64,000 nt of DNA from Paramoeba atlantica (Eukaryota; Discosea): positions 434,001-498,000 of the forward strand of contig CDRNVI010000003.1 of NCBI GenBank assembly GCA_977017575.1, written 5' to 3'. The translations under genes and the position numbers were made by a program. Below are positions 54,495-64,000 of the stretch, piece by piece; position 1 is the first letter of the stretch, and the number at the start of each line of letters is the position of its first letter. The notes under the pieces are model-generated. The model made no database searches. It was not told the origin of the DNA and worked only from the letters and a program-made list of their open reading frames with translations.

Positions 54495-57400
54495 CTATCC
54501 TGCGAAGCTACGATCAGAAATATGCGCCGCCTCTTCGTCTTCTGTATCGTCATAAATCAGAGGTCCGATTGCACTGTTCACAGCATCTCGCACTTGCTTG
54601 GCTTCCATCTCAAGGCCTTTCTTGTGATGCTCGAAAGCAACATTTTTCGCCAGATTTTGTTTGTTTTCTTTCTTACTTACGCTTCTCGGTGAGCCACAGA
54701 ATGGACACGAAGTACTTGGAAGCGTACTTGCGGCGCGCTCGAACGTATCACAGAGCATCGGTAGTAAGCCGAACGTCCGGAGCTGGAGTCCCAGACTACG
54801 GCGTACCGGTTCATCCTCCTTGGAGGCTTTGCGAAACACTGAGAACAAGCCTCGAATATCAGGATAAAGTTCAATCGGTCGCGTTACCACTTCCACTGTT
54901 GCGTTCTCTTCTGAAACCTTAAAGAATGTATCTAAAGAGTACGGTGCCGCGGCACGGTGCAGAAGTTCGAGCATTGCCCAACAGATATTTGCCCGCATAC
55001 AAATCGCCAAAAGTGCGCCTGAGCGCACAAATGCTTGCAAATAGGTTTCATTAGCCGCACAACATTGTGAGACCAGTCGTGTCATGCAGCGCAAATGGGA
55101 GCAGTGTGTGTCAGTGTACAGGATGTGCGTAACCATCGCGATCATGTGGGAGTCCTGCATGAAGGAGCGTGTCAGATTCTCGTCTGTTTGCATCATGAAA
55201 CGAAGGGGATCCACCGCCAAATGCCACTGGCGTCGTGTTGGGACATACCAACAGGCCAGAGTTAGCAGAAGTAGATCTTCCGAATGAGCCACCTTGATCA
55301 AGGGTGTGTTGTGATACTTCGTCAACGTGAGCAAAGTCGAAAACAGCATGTTCGCGGCACGTCCTTCGGAAGCCGTAAGTGGAGCCACTCCTAACTGAAA
55401 AGGCGTATGACGCGGGAGGATAGAGAAAATTTGCTGTAGGATACCATACTTCAGGACACGTTGCACATGCCCGCACAGTAGTGCACGACACAAAATACCC
55501 GTTACGGCCTCGATACATTCCAGTTGGTTTTTCTGGGGGAGAGCATTGAAAATATATTGCACGCCATCTAATAAAACTTTGAAGTGCTCCCATTTAACGT
55601 CCTCCACCGTGTTCGTCTCACGAGGTGTTTCACTAGTGGCTGTGCGAGATTGTCGAGTACGGATCATGTAGTAAAGTAGCAGCATGAGCCACCAGATGGC
55701 ATCGTACTGTCGACGCGAAACTAGCTTGGTACCTGTCGTTATGAACACGTCTAGCTCATCAAGACACAATCGACGATAAAGTTCAGCGAGATCACGCGGG
55801 TAGCATTGCCGTGAAAGTTCGGCAAAATCTCCACAACACCCTCTATAAATGAGAGGCCAGAGCCGAGTGTCGTTTTCCGCCATACAGCGAAAGTGCGCAG
55901 CAACCTTTTCAACAACGTAATTGGCGTTCTTCGGAGCAAAATAGCCTAAAATGCAGAGACAATCGCCAAGTAAATTTACATGCTTAATACTTCGATCTTG
56001 TAGCAGGTCCATAATCTTCTCAAAGATAAAGTCATATGAAGACGGTAATGGTCTGATGGACTGCGTTTCGTTTTCGGGGTGACTTTGATCCAAAATATAG
56101 AGAATACGACACGTGGCCTGAGCCATTACCTCGGGGTCAAATGCGGAACTGTCGAGAAATGTGACGCAAGTTCGAATCGCAGTTAGACTCGCTTGACTTA
56201 CCAGCTGATTGCACCTACTCTTGACCAATTTACTACTCGGGTCTACCTCCAACGCTCGTCGGTGAGCATCGCTTGCGGCATGCCATTTTCCGAGAAGTCG
56301 TAGACATTCACCAAGACAAAGATGAGCTCGAGCCCATTGTGGGGCGAGAACGACGCAAGCAGTAGCATCTTCGTGGGCTTTCTTATGTTTCTCCAAGCGT
56401 AGATACGCAATGGCGCGATTATAGTACAGCGATGCTAACTGTGGCTCCGCCTGTATGCCGCTTGAATAACACTGTATACTGCGATTGTAATCGCCTGACT
56501 GAAAAGCCTCGTTTCCCTTGCGCTTCCATTCCGATGCAGTCGCAGGTTTGCTTTTCGACTTTCCTGTGGTCTCAATTTGTTCTTCAGAATCGGTAAGTGA
56601 CAGATCAAGATTGCTCGATATTTCCGCATCTTCCACAGTGGTCTCTTCAGTGTCAATATGACAGGAGCATCCCTTCGAATCATGTCGTCCAGAAGACCAC
56701 AATTCCATAGACGCAACAAGTTCATCGGTGACTGGTGACCTAAGAAGCCACTCCGTCTCGGCGCTCGTTAGATCCAGAGCTCGACGGCCTTGAGCGGAGG
56801 AACGTATACCTTTTTTGTTCCCTTTGTTTTTGCGAATATCAAGCATGACAGTCAGATCATCGCCGATGTCAAGACTGGGACGCGCTTTCTTAGTCTTTGT
56901 CTTACTCTCTTTTGTACCACAGAGTAGTTCTATCTGCTCGGCTGATGTGTCCTGTCGCGCATTTCGATCTGCGTTGCGTCCCTTGTCGGTCTGTGACACT
57001 GTCCGATTCGATTTCGTTTCAGATGTTTCGGTCTTTTTCTCCTTGCGCGCGGATAAATCAGTAGCAATTGTTCCCTTTTCTTTCACTCCACTTGACGAGG
57101 AAACTTGCGTCTCATTCTTTGGTGAAAAAGTGGGTGTCTTTTTGCTTTTTTCTGGTTCGGGAATGCTGTCGATTTCCCCATTAATGTGAGTTCGCTTATT
57201 TATGTGAATGAATTGGGGAACGGACTCGTTATTGATTCCAATTATTTTTTCTAATTCACCCTTCGACATGCCGAATTGCATAGCAAAGTAATCCATCCTC
57301 TTCTGTAGCCTACGCATAACTTTACAATGATACACTCCATGCTCTTCTCCACAACATAAGCAATAATGAAATCCGGCTGTTCGGTGGCGCTCCTGCTGGT

Positions 57401-60400
57401 TACAATTATTCTCAGAATTGTTGTAATACAAGCAAGGGTAGCGGTGTGTATGCTTAATTTTTTGCCATCCTAGTTTGGGTGCTTTTGTGAAGCGCACCCA
57501 GTGAGCTGCAGTAAGAATTGCCCACAAATGTGGAATATTGCGGATAGTGGTTTTTTCCCAGTGTGTAACAAGAAGATCTTGGACACATTCGCGAACATCT
57601 CCATTCGATGTGAGATACCATAAGCTATTTAAATCCTCTTCATCTGCAACGTACGATCGGTAAAACAGATCTCGAGAAATTTCTGTTGCGGTGGGATCCC
57701 GACTACCCGCAGTACTACGTACACTAGTTTTTGAAGTGGATACGTTAATCGTCTGCTGCGAGCCACTGGATGAACCATTCTCGTTGGATGCAGAAACATG
57801 GTTCGGCGTACTAGTGATAGAAGCTCGCTTCGGCGGTGGTGGTGTACGTAGATGAATTGCATTCGGAAGTTTCGGAGTGCGTTGCATTCCAACGAACTGT
57901 GAAAGCTGGTGTTCTGATATAGACAGTACGCGGGACAGACTTTTTACGCGACGCGAAATCTCTCGCAACTCTGGGCAGGCGCATGCACCGTGATCTCGAA
58001 GTAGACAACAAAGGCAAAAGTGAAACCCCGCCTCTCGATGAGCAGTTACCTTCTTACACAAATTTTCCTTGGAGTTATAGTACAGACAAGGACTTGTTGA
58101 GTTCTTGTCAGAAGATTTCTGCCATACTAAGCCTCTTATTCCCGATCCGCGTGCTGACGCTAATAGGGCCCAAAAATAAGGCAATGTGAGTGCCGTACGA
58201 GACCAATGATTTGACCACATGTCCTCGGCGCTCGTTCGAACGGCACCTTCGCTACACAAATGCCATACGTCACTTAAGTAGATGTCACTTACGATCCATT
58301 CTTTGAAGAATTCGTTTCTAGAAATACGGCCTTCGTCCATTTTGAGGTCTTTAATACCGGTAACGGAGCTCACATCGTCTAGCAACCTAAGATTCGGATC
58401 GTCATCAGTTTTCTTAGTTGTCGGTAATTCAACTTTACCCGGAATAGTAAGCTCGTCTATGGGATCAGGCGAAAGTGATGCTTCTAGACCATCGGAGTTA
58501 CCTATGATTGTTCTCATCGGAGATTTAATCGAAGTTTGCGGGTGTTTAACCGGAAGAACAATTATTTGAGGCGGAGTCAAACGTGTAAATCCCATGAACT
58601 TTTGAAGCACCTCAAGATCAACTTCTAGGGTAACAGCAAGCTCCCGAATTCGAGATTGTAAGCGCTGGAGTGCTAAGCAATTTGACGCTCCGTGTTCTTC
58701 AGCACCGCAGCACAAGCAAAAATGAAATCCAGCAGTACCGTGCTTAGCATTTTGCTTGCATCCGCCAACGGCATGATTATAAAACAAGCAAGGTGTGTGC
58801 TGTGTCCTTTTTGCGACATGCCAGACCAAAGACCGAGTAGACGTGTGGGCGGCATTTCTACCCGAGCGACAACCGTGTGATGCTGCAAGAAGAGCCCAAA
58901 AAAAGGAAGCCGATACTGATATTTGAGCCCAGTGATTGTCAGAAAGGTCTATCGCACGGGTCCGGATAAGTTCCTGTGAACCCATGTACCATAAATCTCG
59001 CATAGTTTCATCTGAGCAGTCTACATAGGTTTGATAAAAATCCTTCTTTGTAAGCTGCAAACCTGTTTCAGAGCGAGAAAATGCTTTGCTAGGTGAGGTG
59101 GCGTGATCTCCCGGGCGTGTCCAAGGTACAGATTTGCGTAAACCGCTCTGTTGGGCTTCCACCTGGGGAGTAAGACGTTCGGGTGGTGAACGAACGTCAT
59201 GAATGCTGATTATTTCCCGATCCGGGGTGAACGATGCTCGCTCGTTTGAAGGAATGGGGGAGTCAGCTTCGAACGTTTGAAATTCGTTTAAAAATTGCAT
59301 GGAGTCAAGCAAGGATCCTTGTATTGGGGTAGTCGTAGGCTCAGCAATCCGAAGCTTTTCAAAGACTGTATCTACACCCGAAGGATTCTCTAGATTCAGG
59401 GCATCTTCGGGCCCCGCATCTATATTAAATCCAAACATGGGACGACGCAGCAAAGAATTCGGCGATTCTGGTTCATCTTCAGTATTTTTTGAACGCATAC
59501 TTTCTAGTAAAGGCTGCAGGACATTTGTTACGTCCTTTTGGAGAGAAGCTTCATCGTGTTGCTCCAAATCTTGCGGATTCATCAACTTTGAAGCAATGGG
59601 GTCACTTATAGCCGCGTTTTTGAGACGAGCGCTGGCTTTCAAGCCTTGATGGGATTCAAATGGTAGGACTGCATGTCCCTTATGAAATTTCTGTGTGTGT
59701 CCCCCGGTAGAACTGGAAGGTAGATTGGGGTGGTAAGGTGTGGCTAATGGGTTATACATATTCGAGCGCATGCTGAAGTCGGAAGATCCGTGGGGTGCCG
59801 AAATGTTGCGGGGTATCATTTCCAAAGGGTTAGCTGGATGTCCCATGAACTGGCCGCCATCATGCATCGGTAATTCATTCATACCTGGAAGCGGTGGTGA
59901 AAATATGTCCTCATTGTACTGGGGGGGCATGGCCGGATTTGAGCCTTGTGGATATGAAGCCCACGGAGGTGGCATTAGATGGGAAACAGTATCACGAAAC
60001 AGCCGTCGGAGTTGGGAAATAGTGAACGCTGGAGATTTCAAGCGATAAAAATTTCTCTCGAAGCAGTCATAGAGCCATATGACACCCGGCGTAGCCCAAT
60101 ATTCTTTATCAGTTGGAGTAATTTCTTCTACACTTTTGGGCTTGTACGTGGTCCCCGGTTTGGACAGTGACAAGGCGTGTTCTTCAAACAGAAACTTTGA
60201 GGAGTAAAATTCATAGAATTGAACTAGAATCTCAAGTGTTGAGCTTACTTCGCTTTGTAGCTGATAACTCAGTCGCAAAAGCTCCAGTTGCAACGAGAGC
60301 TTATGAAATTCATCTAATGCAACTTGCGGAGGAACGAATTGAACCAAATTCTTACGCGTCTGACAAACAAAATATGTCCACATCTTCATGATAACTTCGG

Positions 60401-61028
60401 ATCGTAAGCTTGACTTACGGCACGTGAAGAATTCCATTGAATGAGCGAGCTTTAAAAGAACTCGAGCGCCCAAGTAAATCATTGGATGTTGTGTGAAGTA
60501 TAATCTGTGGAGAACAGCTTCAAACACATCTGTCCCACCGAACTTAAGATTAAAATTGATGTTCGTGTATCTACTCGTTTGATCTACCCGAGAGGGATGC
60601 ATGCCTTTGGCACGGTACTGAATGCAGTCGTTCCTTTGACTCTCGGTGCCGCGACAAAGTAAAATCGTTCCTTTCTCTGAGAGAGACAAAGTAGAAAAAT
60701 ACCGACTAAACTGTACCGCATCGATTTCTGCTGACATTCGTAGCCTAGATTTAGATCCCATTTGAGATGCCAATGTTTGATCTTCCGGGGATAATGCCGT
60801 TAGTTCAAGTGGAGAAGTTGGATCCCAATATCCAAGAGCTAGAGATTGACCTGAAATGTACACGTTGCGCCGAACTGAGAGACCCGCATTTTTCACATGA
60901 GCTTGGATGTCATCTTTCACTTCACATGCCATTTTCCATATCGCAGCGACTGATGAAAGTTTGGCTACTGTGAGAATGGTTTTGTGAAGTCGCTCTCGCT
61001 GGCTCCCGTCCAACACATAAGGTTGCAT
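54495..61028 (-). CDS. giant protein: three novel Cys/His repeat domains plus a TPR module
   Basis: 2177 residues in one frame. Residues 1-370 are helical and not recognised. A disordered Pro/Ser-rich stretch leads to three copies of a domain of about 170 residues starting near 656, 901 and 1115. Each has (F/L)Y..(Y/W)V, LWY, HW, a (F/L)WA(L/I)L.(A/S)A helix and the cluster C..YN....C.....H.....H.CLCC....HG...C. After a Lys/Ser-rich linker, a three-repeat TPR (about 1494-1610; EWKRKGNEAFQSGDYNRSI, LYYNRAIAYLRLEKHKKA) of the STI1/SPAG1 co-chaperone type follows. The remainder is helical, ARM-like, with a small CPFCG knuckle near 2112. TPRs of this type often bind Hsp70/Hsp90 tails. The Cys/His cluster recalls zinc-binding nucleic-acid modules. 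Function unknown. Confidence 0.75.
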   Translation of the reverse strand: MQPYVLDGSQRERLHKTILTVAKLSSVAAIWKMACEVKDDIQAHVKNAGLSVRRNVYISGQSLALGYWDPTSPLELTALSPEDQTLASQMGSKSRLRMSAEIDAVQFSRYFSTLSLSEKGTILLCRGTESQRNDCIQYRAKGMHPSRVDQTSRYTNINFNLKFGGTDVFEAVLHRLYFTQHPMIYLGARVLLKLAHSMEFFTCRKSSLRSEVIMKMWTYFVCQTRKNLVQFVPPQVALDEFHKLSLQLELLRLSYQLQSEVSSTLEILVQFYEFYSSKFLFEEHALSLSKPGTTYKPKSVEEITPTDKEYWATPGVIWLYDCFERNFYRLKSPAFTISQLRRLFRDTVSHLMPPPWASYPQGSNPAMPPQYNEDIFSPPLPGMNELPMHDGGQFMGHPANPLEMIPRNISAPHGSSDFSMRSNMYNPLATPYHPNLPSSSTGGHTQKFHKGHAVLPFESHQGLKASARLKNAAISDPIASKLMNPQDLEQHDEASLQKDVTNVLQPLLESMRSKNTEDEPESPNSLLRRPMFGFNIDAGPEDALNLENPSGVDTVFEKLRIAEPTTTPIQGSLLDSMQFLNEFQTFEADSPIPSNERASFTPDREIISIHDVRSPPERLTPQVEAQQSGLRKSVPWTRPGDHATSPSKAFSRSETGLQLTKKDFYQTYVDCSDETMRDLWYMGSQELIRTRAIDLSDNHWAQISVSASFFWALLAASHGCRSGRNAAHTSTRSLVWHVAKRTQHTPCLFYNHAVGGCKQNAKHGTAGFHFCLCCGAEEHGASNCLALQRLQSRIRELAVTLEVDLEVLQKFMGFTRLTPPQIIVLPVKHPQTSIKSPMRTIIGNSDGLEASLSPDPIDELTIPGKVELPTTKKTDDDPNLRLLDDVSSVTGIKDLKMDEGRISRNEFFKEWIVSDIYLSDVWHLCSEGAVRTSAEDMWSNHWSRTALTLPYFWALLASARGSGIRGLVWQKSSDKNSTSPCLYYNSKENLCKKVTAHREAGFHFCLCCLLRDHGACACPELREISRRVKSLSRVLSISEHQLSQFVGMQRTPKLPNAIHLRTPPPPKRASITSTPNHVSASNENGSSSGSQQTINVSTSKTSVRSTAGSRDPTATEISRDLFYRSYVADEEDLNSLWYLTSNGDVRECVQDLLVTHWEKTTIRNIPHLWAILTAAHWVRFTKAPKLGWQKIKHTHRYPCLYYNNSENNCNQQERHRTAGFHYCLCCGEEHGVYHCKVMRRLQKRMDYFAMQFGMSKGELEKIIGINNESVPQFIHINKRTHINGEIDSIPEPEKSKKTPTFSPKNETQVSSSSGVKEKGTIATDLSARKEKKTETSETKSNRTVSQTDKGRNADRNARQDTSAEQIELLCGTKESKTKTKKARPSLDIGDDLTVMLDIRKNKGNKKGIRSSAQGRRALDLTSAETEWLLRSPVTDELVASMELWSSGRHDSKGCSCHIDTEETTVEDAEISSNLDLSLTDSEEQIETTGKSKSKPATASEWKRKGNEAFQSGDYNRSIQCYSSGIQAEPQLASLYYNRAIAYLRLEKHKKAHEDATACVVLAPQWARAHLCLGECLRLLGKWHAASDAHRRALEVDPSSKLVKSRCNQLVSQASLTAIRTCVTFLDSSAFDPEVMAQATCRILYILDQSHPENETQSIRPLPSSYDFIFEKIMDLLQDRSIKHVNLLGDCLCILGYFAPKNANYVVEKVAAHFRCMAENDTRLWPLIYRGCCGDFAELSRQCYPRDLAELYRRLCLDELDVFITTGTKLVSRRQYDAIWWLMLLLYYMIRTRQSRTATSETPRETNTVEDVKWEHFKVLLDGVQYIFNALPQKNQLECIEAVTGILCRALLCGHVQRVLKYGILQQIFSILPRHTPFQLGVAPLTASEGRAANMLFSTLLTLTKYHNTPLIKVAHSEDLLLLTLACWYVPTRRQWHLAVDPLRFMMQTDENLTRSFMQDSHMIAMVTHILYTDTHCSHLRCMTRLVSQCCAANETYLQAFVRSGALLAICMRANICWAMLELLHRAAAPYSLDTFFKVSEENATVEVVTRPIELYPDIRGLFSVFRKASKEDEPVRRSLGLQLRTFGLLPMLCDTFERAASTLPSTSCPFCGSPRSVSKKENKQNLAKNVAFEHHKKGLEMEAKQVRDAVNSAIGPLIYDDTEDEEAAHISDRSFAG

Positions 61029-61966
61029 TAGCTTGACGTTACTTGGACACTACGTCAAAAAGGAAATAACAAACAACCTAAATTGAAATGAAATATGTTG
61101 TGTACGACAAATTAGCTACTCTACTGAGTACGTTATTCACATTCAAAAAAGAAACAGATGAAGTGGTTTAAGTTTACGCTCTAATACGTTGAAAATGTAT
61201 TCACCCTGTGGTGTACATTTGTCAATGAAGTAAATTACCGGAGCAGGATGGAGCTATTATTGCCTTCACTATTATGTAATTAATTCAATTAATAAAATTG
61301 CTCTTTCAGCGGCTATCATTCACGTAAATACATCTGGACTATCGACACAGTACTATAGTATCTGCATCGACTAGACAAAAGTGGTACACTATAATCATAA
61401 AAGGTTGAACCTAACCGAAGTTACACTCTCCTTCACCAGAAAAATATACAATAACTTCTTTTCTCAAAAAATAAAATGTGTACGAAATCATACGTACATA
61501 CATGTACGTAATATGCATGTACGTAGAATATATTTGTGCATTGGAGCAACGCTCTACGCCACTCCAGAGATAACTGAAATCCGATAGGAAAAAACTGAGA
61601 GACAGTGAATTCACAATGTGTTTAAATATTTCATATAAAACATTTACTTAAAACAAGCAATGCCATTTTACGATCTACTCATTATTCCGGGAATAAATCA
61701 AATGCAATGGTTAGTATCAATATGTGCGGTGAGTAGAAAATATCCGCAGTGTTAATTTTGTTGACTTTACGCTGCAAAACGTAATTTTGTACTCCATTGG
61801 GAAAGATGATCCCCCCGGTTTCAATACAACATCTCTTCGTTAAGAGAACATATTTCCATTTTACTTCTCTCTCTTTGTTCGTGTAGAAATCTTTTGAAGG
61901 AATAATACGGTATACTTTTGTATACCGTATACCCCCCAGCGTACAAGTAAAGTTTAAACAGCCGCA
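61029..61966. other. AT-rich intergenic with palindromes
   Basis: About 940 bases. Contains acgtacata/catgtacgt repeats (61490-61530) and a perfect hairpin tacggtatac-tttt-gtataccgta (61906-61929) just downstream of the next gene's stop. No gene seen. Confidence 0.5.
61906..61929. repeat. perfect hairpin 3' of the right-edge gene
   Basis: Ten-base arms tacggtatac / gtataccgta with a tttt loop, 37 bases past the stop at 61967 on the minus strand. Possible 3'-end signal. Confidence 0.55.
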
Positions 61967-64000
61967 TTACAGCATATGATACAATACGAGTAGAACGAAA
62001 ACGCATACTGTAATGCAAAACACCATATAGGGGATGTTTCCGAACAAACGTAAGTGATCATGAAGTCCGATAAGGAGTGATGCAAAAGCTTCATGTAGTA
62101 AATCAGAATATGACTTGCTGTGTATTTTACTGAAAGGAGATGTCGCTTTCTCCTGTGAGTGGCGATTTATTTGTTTCTGATGAATATGTGAAACCTGATT
62201 TGCTTTTTCGTCGACAATATCTGAAGTTGTTCGTTTGTGAGCAGTTTCGCTCTGCTCAAAGCTTTCCATTGCTTCGCAGACCATAGGAGTCTTGAATTCT
62301 TCAGTGTCGTTTAGAGATTCCGCATACCGCTTCTGTTCTAAAGAGCTTAAATCGCGACGAATTGACTCTAGATCCTGCTGCTTGCGGAGATGCGAATCTT
62401 TCGATATTTGAAAACTCTTTTCTAGAATTTGAAAGTGCGCTTGATCCTCCGAATTTGAAAATTCATCTAGCTTTAGAATACTCTGCGCACGCTCATATTG
62501 TTGACGATGAAGCTCATGTTGTGCGAAGGCTAGTCGCTCTTCATCATAGGCCCTGTCCAACGCTTCTTGTTTGTGAACAACGTCATGTTCGAAAGCATAG
62601 AATGAGTTATCCTCTGAAGTACCATTTGATGTATTCAACACTTCATTCAAAGTTGGGTCTACTCCTCCTTGAGCAGCAGGGACTGCCAAACTTTTCTGCG
62701 CCGCAGTGTTGGAAGTGGAACGGGACCGAGAGTACTCCGTATTGTTAAGGTCTCGAATGTAAAATACTGAGCGTGATGGAGGGCCTGTAATGCCTAATAG
62801 TCGATCAAATCCATCACGCGTGAGGCCGAACTGTTGCGAAAAGTGGATAAGCCTCTTTTCCAATCTTTTTAGATTTCGACAAGTTCGGGCTCCATGATCA
62901 GTTTCGCCGCAACACAAACAAAAATGAAAACCCGCCGGGACGTGCCTTTCCGAAAGAGTACACATGTTGTCAGCCTTGTTGAAATAGAGGCAAGGGTAGC
63001 CTTGAGGATGCTTACGACGTTGCCAATTGAATGTGTGTGGCTTTAAAAACCTTACCCAATGCGCTGCAGTTAATATGGCCCATAGACGAGGCACGTCTCG
63101 AAACGACGTCTTGTACCAATGACGTGTCATTACCGTCTCAGCGCAACTTTGAGCATCATCACTAGAGGTCACAAACCAAAGACTGCGAAGATCATCTTCC
63201 GAAGTCACAAACACGTCGTAAAATCGAGTTCTAGAAATCGAAATCACTTTTTGGACTTCATCTAACATAAAATTTCTGCGAAAAGATGATTCATCACTTT
63301 CTTCGCCCGCACCTGAATCATCACTAATAGTATTCTTTGATGTCGATGGTGTTATGTCGGCATTCCTTTTTGTCACTGCTATCGTAACAGAGATAGAAAA
63401 ACGATCATTTATTTTTTCCGTCCCAAAGATTTCCGCTACAGCGGCTACCGATGTTCCCAGATCGTGCGCGAATTGTTGTATTGCACTCCGCAAGCCTTTC
63501 ATTGTGGAACAGTTTGCCGCATCGTGGTGAGAATGCCCACAGCAAAGACAAAAATGTTTATTCTGAATATGTTGAACATTCTTGTTAACACAGTTTCCCG
63601 TGTTGTAAGCGAAGCAAGGAGTTTCTGATATGGAGTAGTCCAATTTCACCCAAAACGGCGTAACAACAGACTCTGTCCATACAGCAGCCAGGAGGGTCCA
63701 AAAGAACGGCATAGATGACGGACATTCTCTTAACAATGCGAAAGCCTTCTTTCTCAATCTCGAATTGTTCCCCATTTTCCAAATATCGCGCAATTTTAAG
63801 TTTGATGCAACAAAATTTTGGTAGATGTCTTGTTTAGAGGCAGTTAGTCGAGTTTTCGAAAGTGAAGGATGTTTATCCATATCTTTCATAAGAAAAACAT
63901 CTCGAAATCTGTTTAACGGTGTAAGGCGAGAAGCCGGAGAGCATGATCTCGTGCGCGCTGAAGGCTGTGCCCGATGATTTTCTACGCTCTCAGATGATGA
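61967..64000 (-). CDS. 5'-partial gene: two copies of the novel Cys/His domain and a C-terminal membrane segment
   Basis: The frame is open from the stop at 61967 to the right edge, so the N-terminus may lie outside the window; the first ATG inside is at 63889 (640 residues). Two copies of the same domain as in the neighbouring 2177-residue protein occur near residues 15-150 and 215-370 of that 640-residue form. Their clusters are C.AYN.GNC....H..H.CLCC..SHHDAANC and CLYFN...C.....H.....HFCLCC...DHGARTC. A long coiled coil follows (about 430-520), then a polar linker, and the protein ends in a hydrophobic segment, YMVFCITVCVFVLLVLYHML, the layout of a tail-anchored membrane protein. The two adjacent genes look like duplicates that gained different partners. 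Confidence 0.72.
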   Translation of the reverse strand, partial: SSSESVENHRAQPSARTRSCSPASRLTPLNRFRDVFLMKDMDKHPSLSKTRLTASKQDIYQNFVASNLKLRDIWKMGNNSRLRKKAFALLRECPSSMPFFWTLLAAVWTESVVTPFWVKLDYSISETPCFAYNTGNCVNKNVQHIQNKHFCLCCGHSHHDAANCSTMKGLRSAIQQFAHDLGTSVAAVAEIFGTEKINDRFSISVTIAVTKRNADITPSTSKNTISDDSGAGEESDESSFRRNFMLDEVQKVISISRTRFYDVFVTSEDDLRSLWFVTSSDDAQSCAETVMTRHWYKTSFRDVPRLWAILTAAHWVRFLKPHTFNWQRRKHPQGYPCLYFNKADNMCTLSERHVPAGFHFCLCCGETDHGARTCRNLKRLEKRLIHFSQQFGLTRDGFDRLLGITGPPSRSVFYIRDLNNTEYSRSRSTSNTAAQKSLAVPAAQGGVDPTLNEVLNTSNGTSEDNSFYAFEHDVVHKQEALDRAYDEERLAFAQHELHRQQYERAQSILKLDEFSNSEDQAHFQILEKSFQISKDSHLRKQQDLESIRRDLSSLEQKRYAESLNDTEEFKTPMVCEAMESFEQSETAHKRTTSDIVDEKANQVSHIHQKQINRHSQEKATSPFSKIHSKSYSDLLHEAFASLLIGLHDHLRLFGNIPYMVFCITVCVFVLLVLYHML

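Noticed and set aside
1-64000. CRISPR arrays, bacterial operon signals, Shine-Dalgarno sites
   Set aside because: None are present; genes and products are eukaryotic.

Overview
This window looks like nuclear DNA of a single-celled eukaryote with very few introns. Every recognisable host gene is one uninterrupted reading frame. The set covers eukaryote-only functions: a mitochondrial ribosomal protein (uL3m), a meiotic MER3/HFM1 helicase, a SUMO protease, SWR1/INO80-type chromatin subunits (VPS72/YL1 and an actin-related protein), NMD3, TRM10, CNOT9, glucosidase II beta, a likely exocyst Sec15, a CWC21 spliceosome protein and a RAD16-type SNF2/RING repair protein. I cannot name the lineage. 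All host genes lie on the minus strand over the full 64 kb. Such arrays are typical of Euglenozoa and dinoflagellates, and the order of parts in the tyrosine-recombinase retroelement is otherwise best known from trypanosomatid VIPER elements. Intron-poor red algae and other protists are not excluded.

Layout, left to right: a gene cut by the left edge with a possible dsRNA-binding domain (1-743); TMA16-like, BRCT, uL3m, ULP1 and HFM1 genes (1.2-11.2 kb); two unknown genes (11.5-13.8 kb); a young 4.8 kb tyrosine-recombinase retroelement with 395 bp direct repeats (13.8-18.6 kb); VPS72, a mobile-element-rich gap, an actin-related gene, and a Merlin DNA transposon with intact ends and target duplication (18.7-25.1 kb); an LRR protein, two unknowns, a peroxisomal HIBCH-like hydrolase, CWC21, Sec15 and RAD16 (25.5-40.2 kb); a SYF2-like candidate, NMD3, a coiled-coil protein, TRM10 and an unknown (41.0-48.6 kb); a fold-back element of about 1 kb (49.07-50.09 kb); glucosidase II beta, CNOT9 and a secreted or membrane-anchored unknown (50.2-54.1 kb); and two adjacent large genes sharing an unrecognised Cys/His repeat domain, one fused to TPRs, the other ending in a membrane segment and cut by the right edge (54.5-64.0 kb).

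The observations I consider most novel are: (1) the domain of about 170 residues present five times in the two genes at 54.5-64.0 kb; (2) sharp local GC peaks where strand composition flips from C-rich to G-rich inside coding sequence (near 4.5, 29.2 and 52.0 kb, weaker elsewhere); (3) the single-strand gene array; (4) the Gag-YR-RT-RH retroelement whose repeat contains the start codon of the neighbouring gene; and (5) a recurring TTAAGCGCA-type end motif in several intergenic spaces, best organised in the 49 kb element. Starts were set at the first plausible ATG, which for several genes is a few codons inside the longest open frame.
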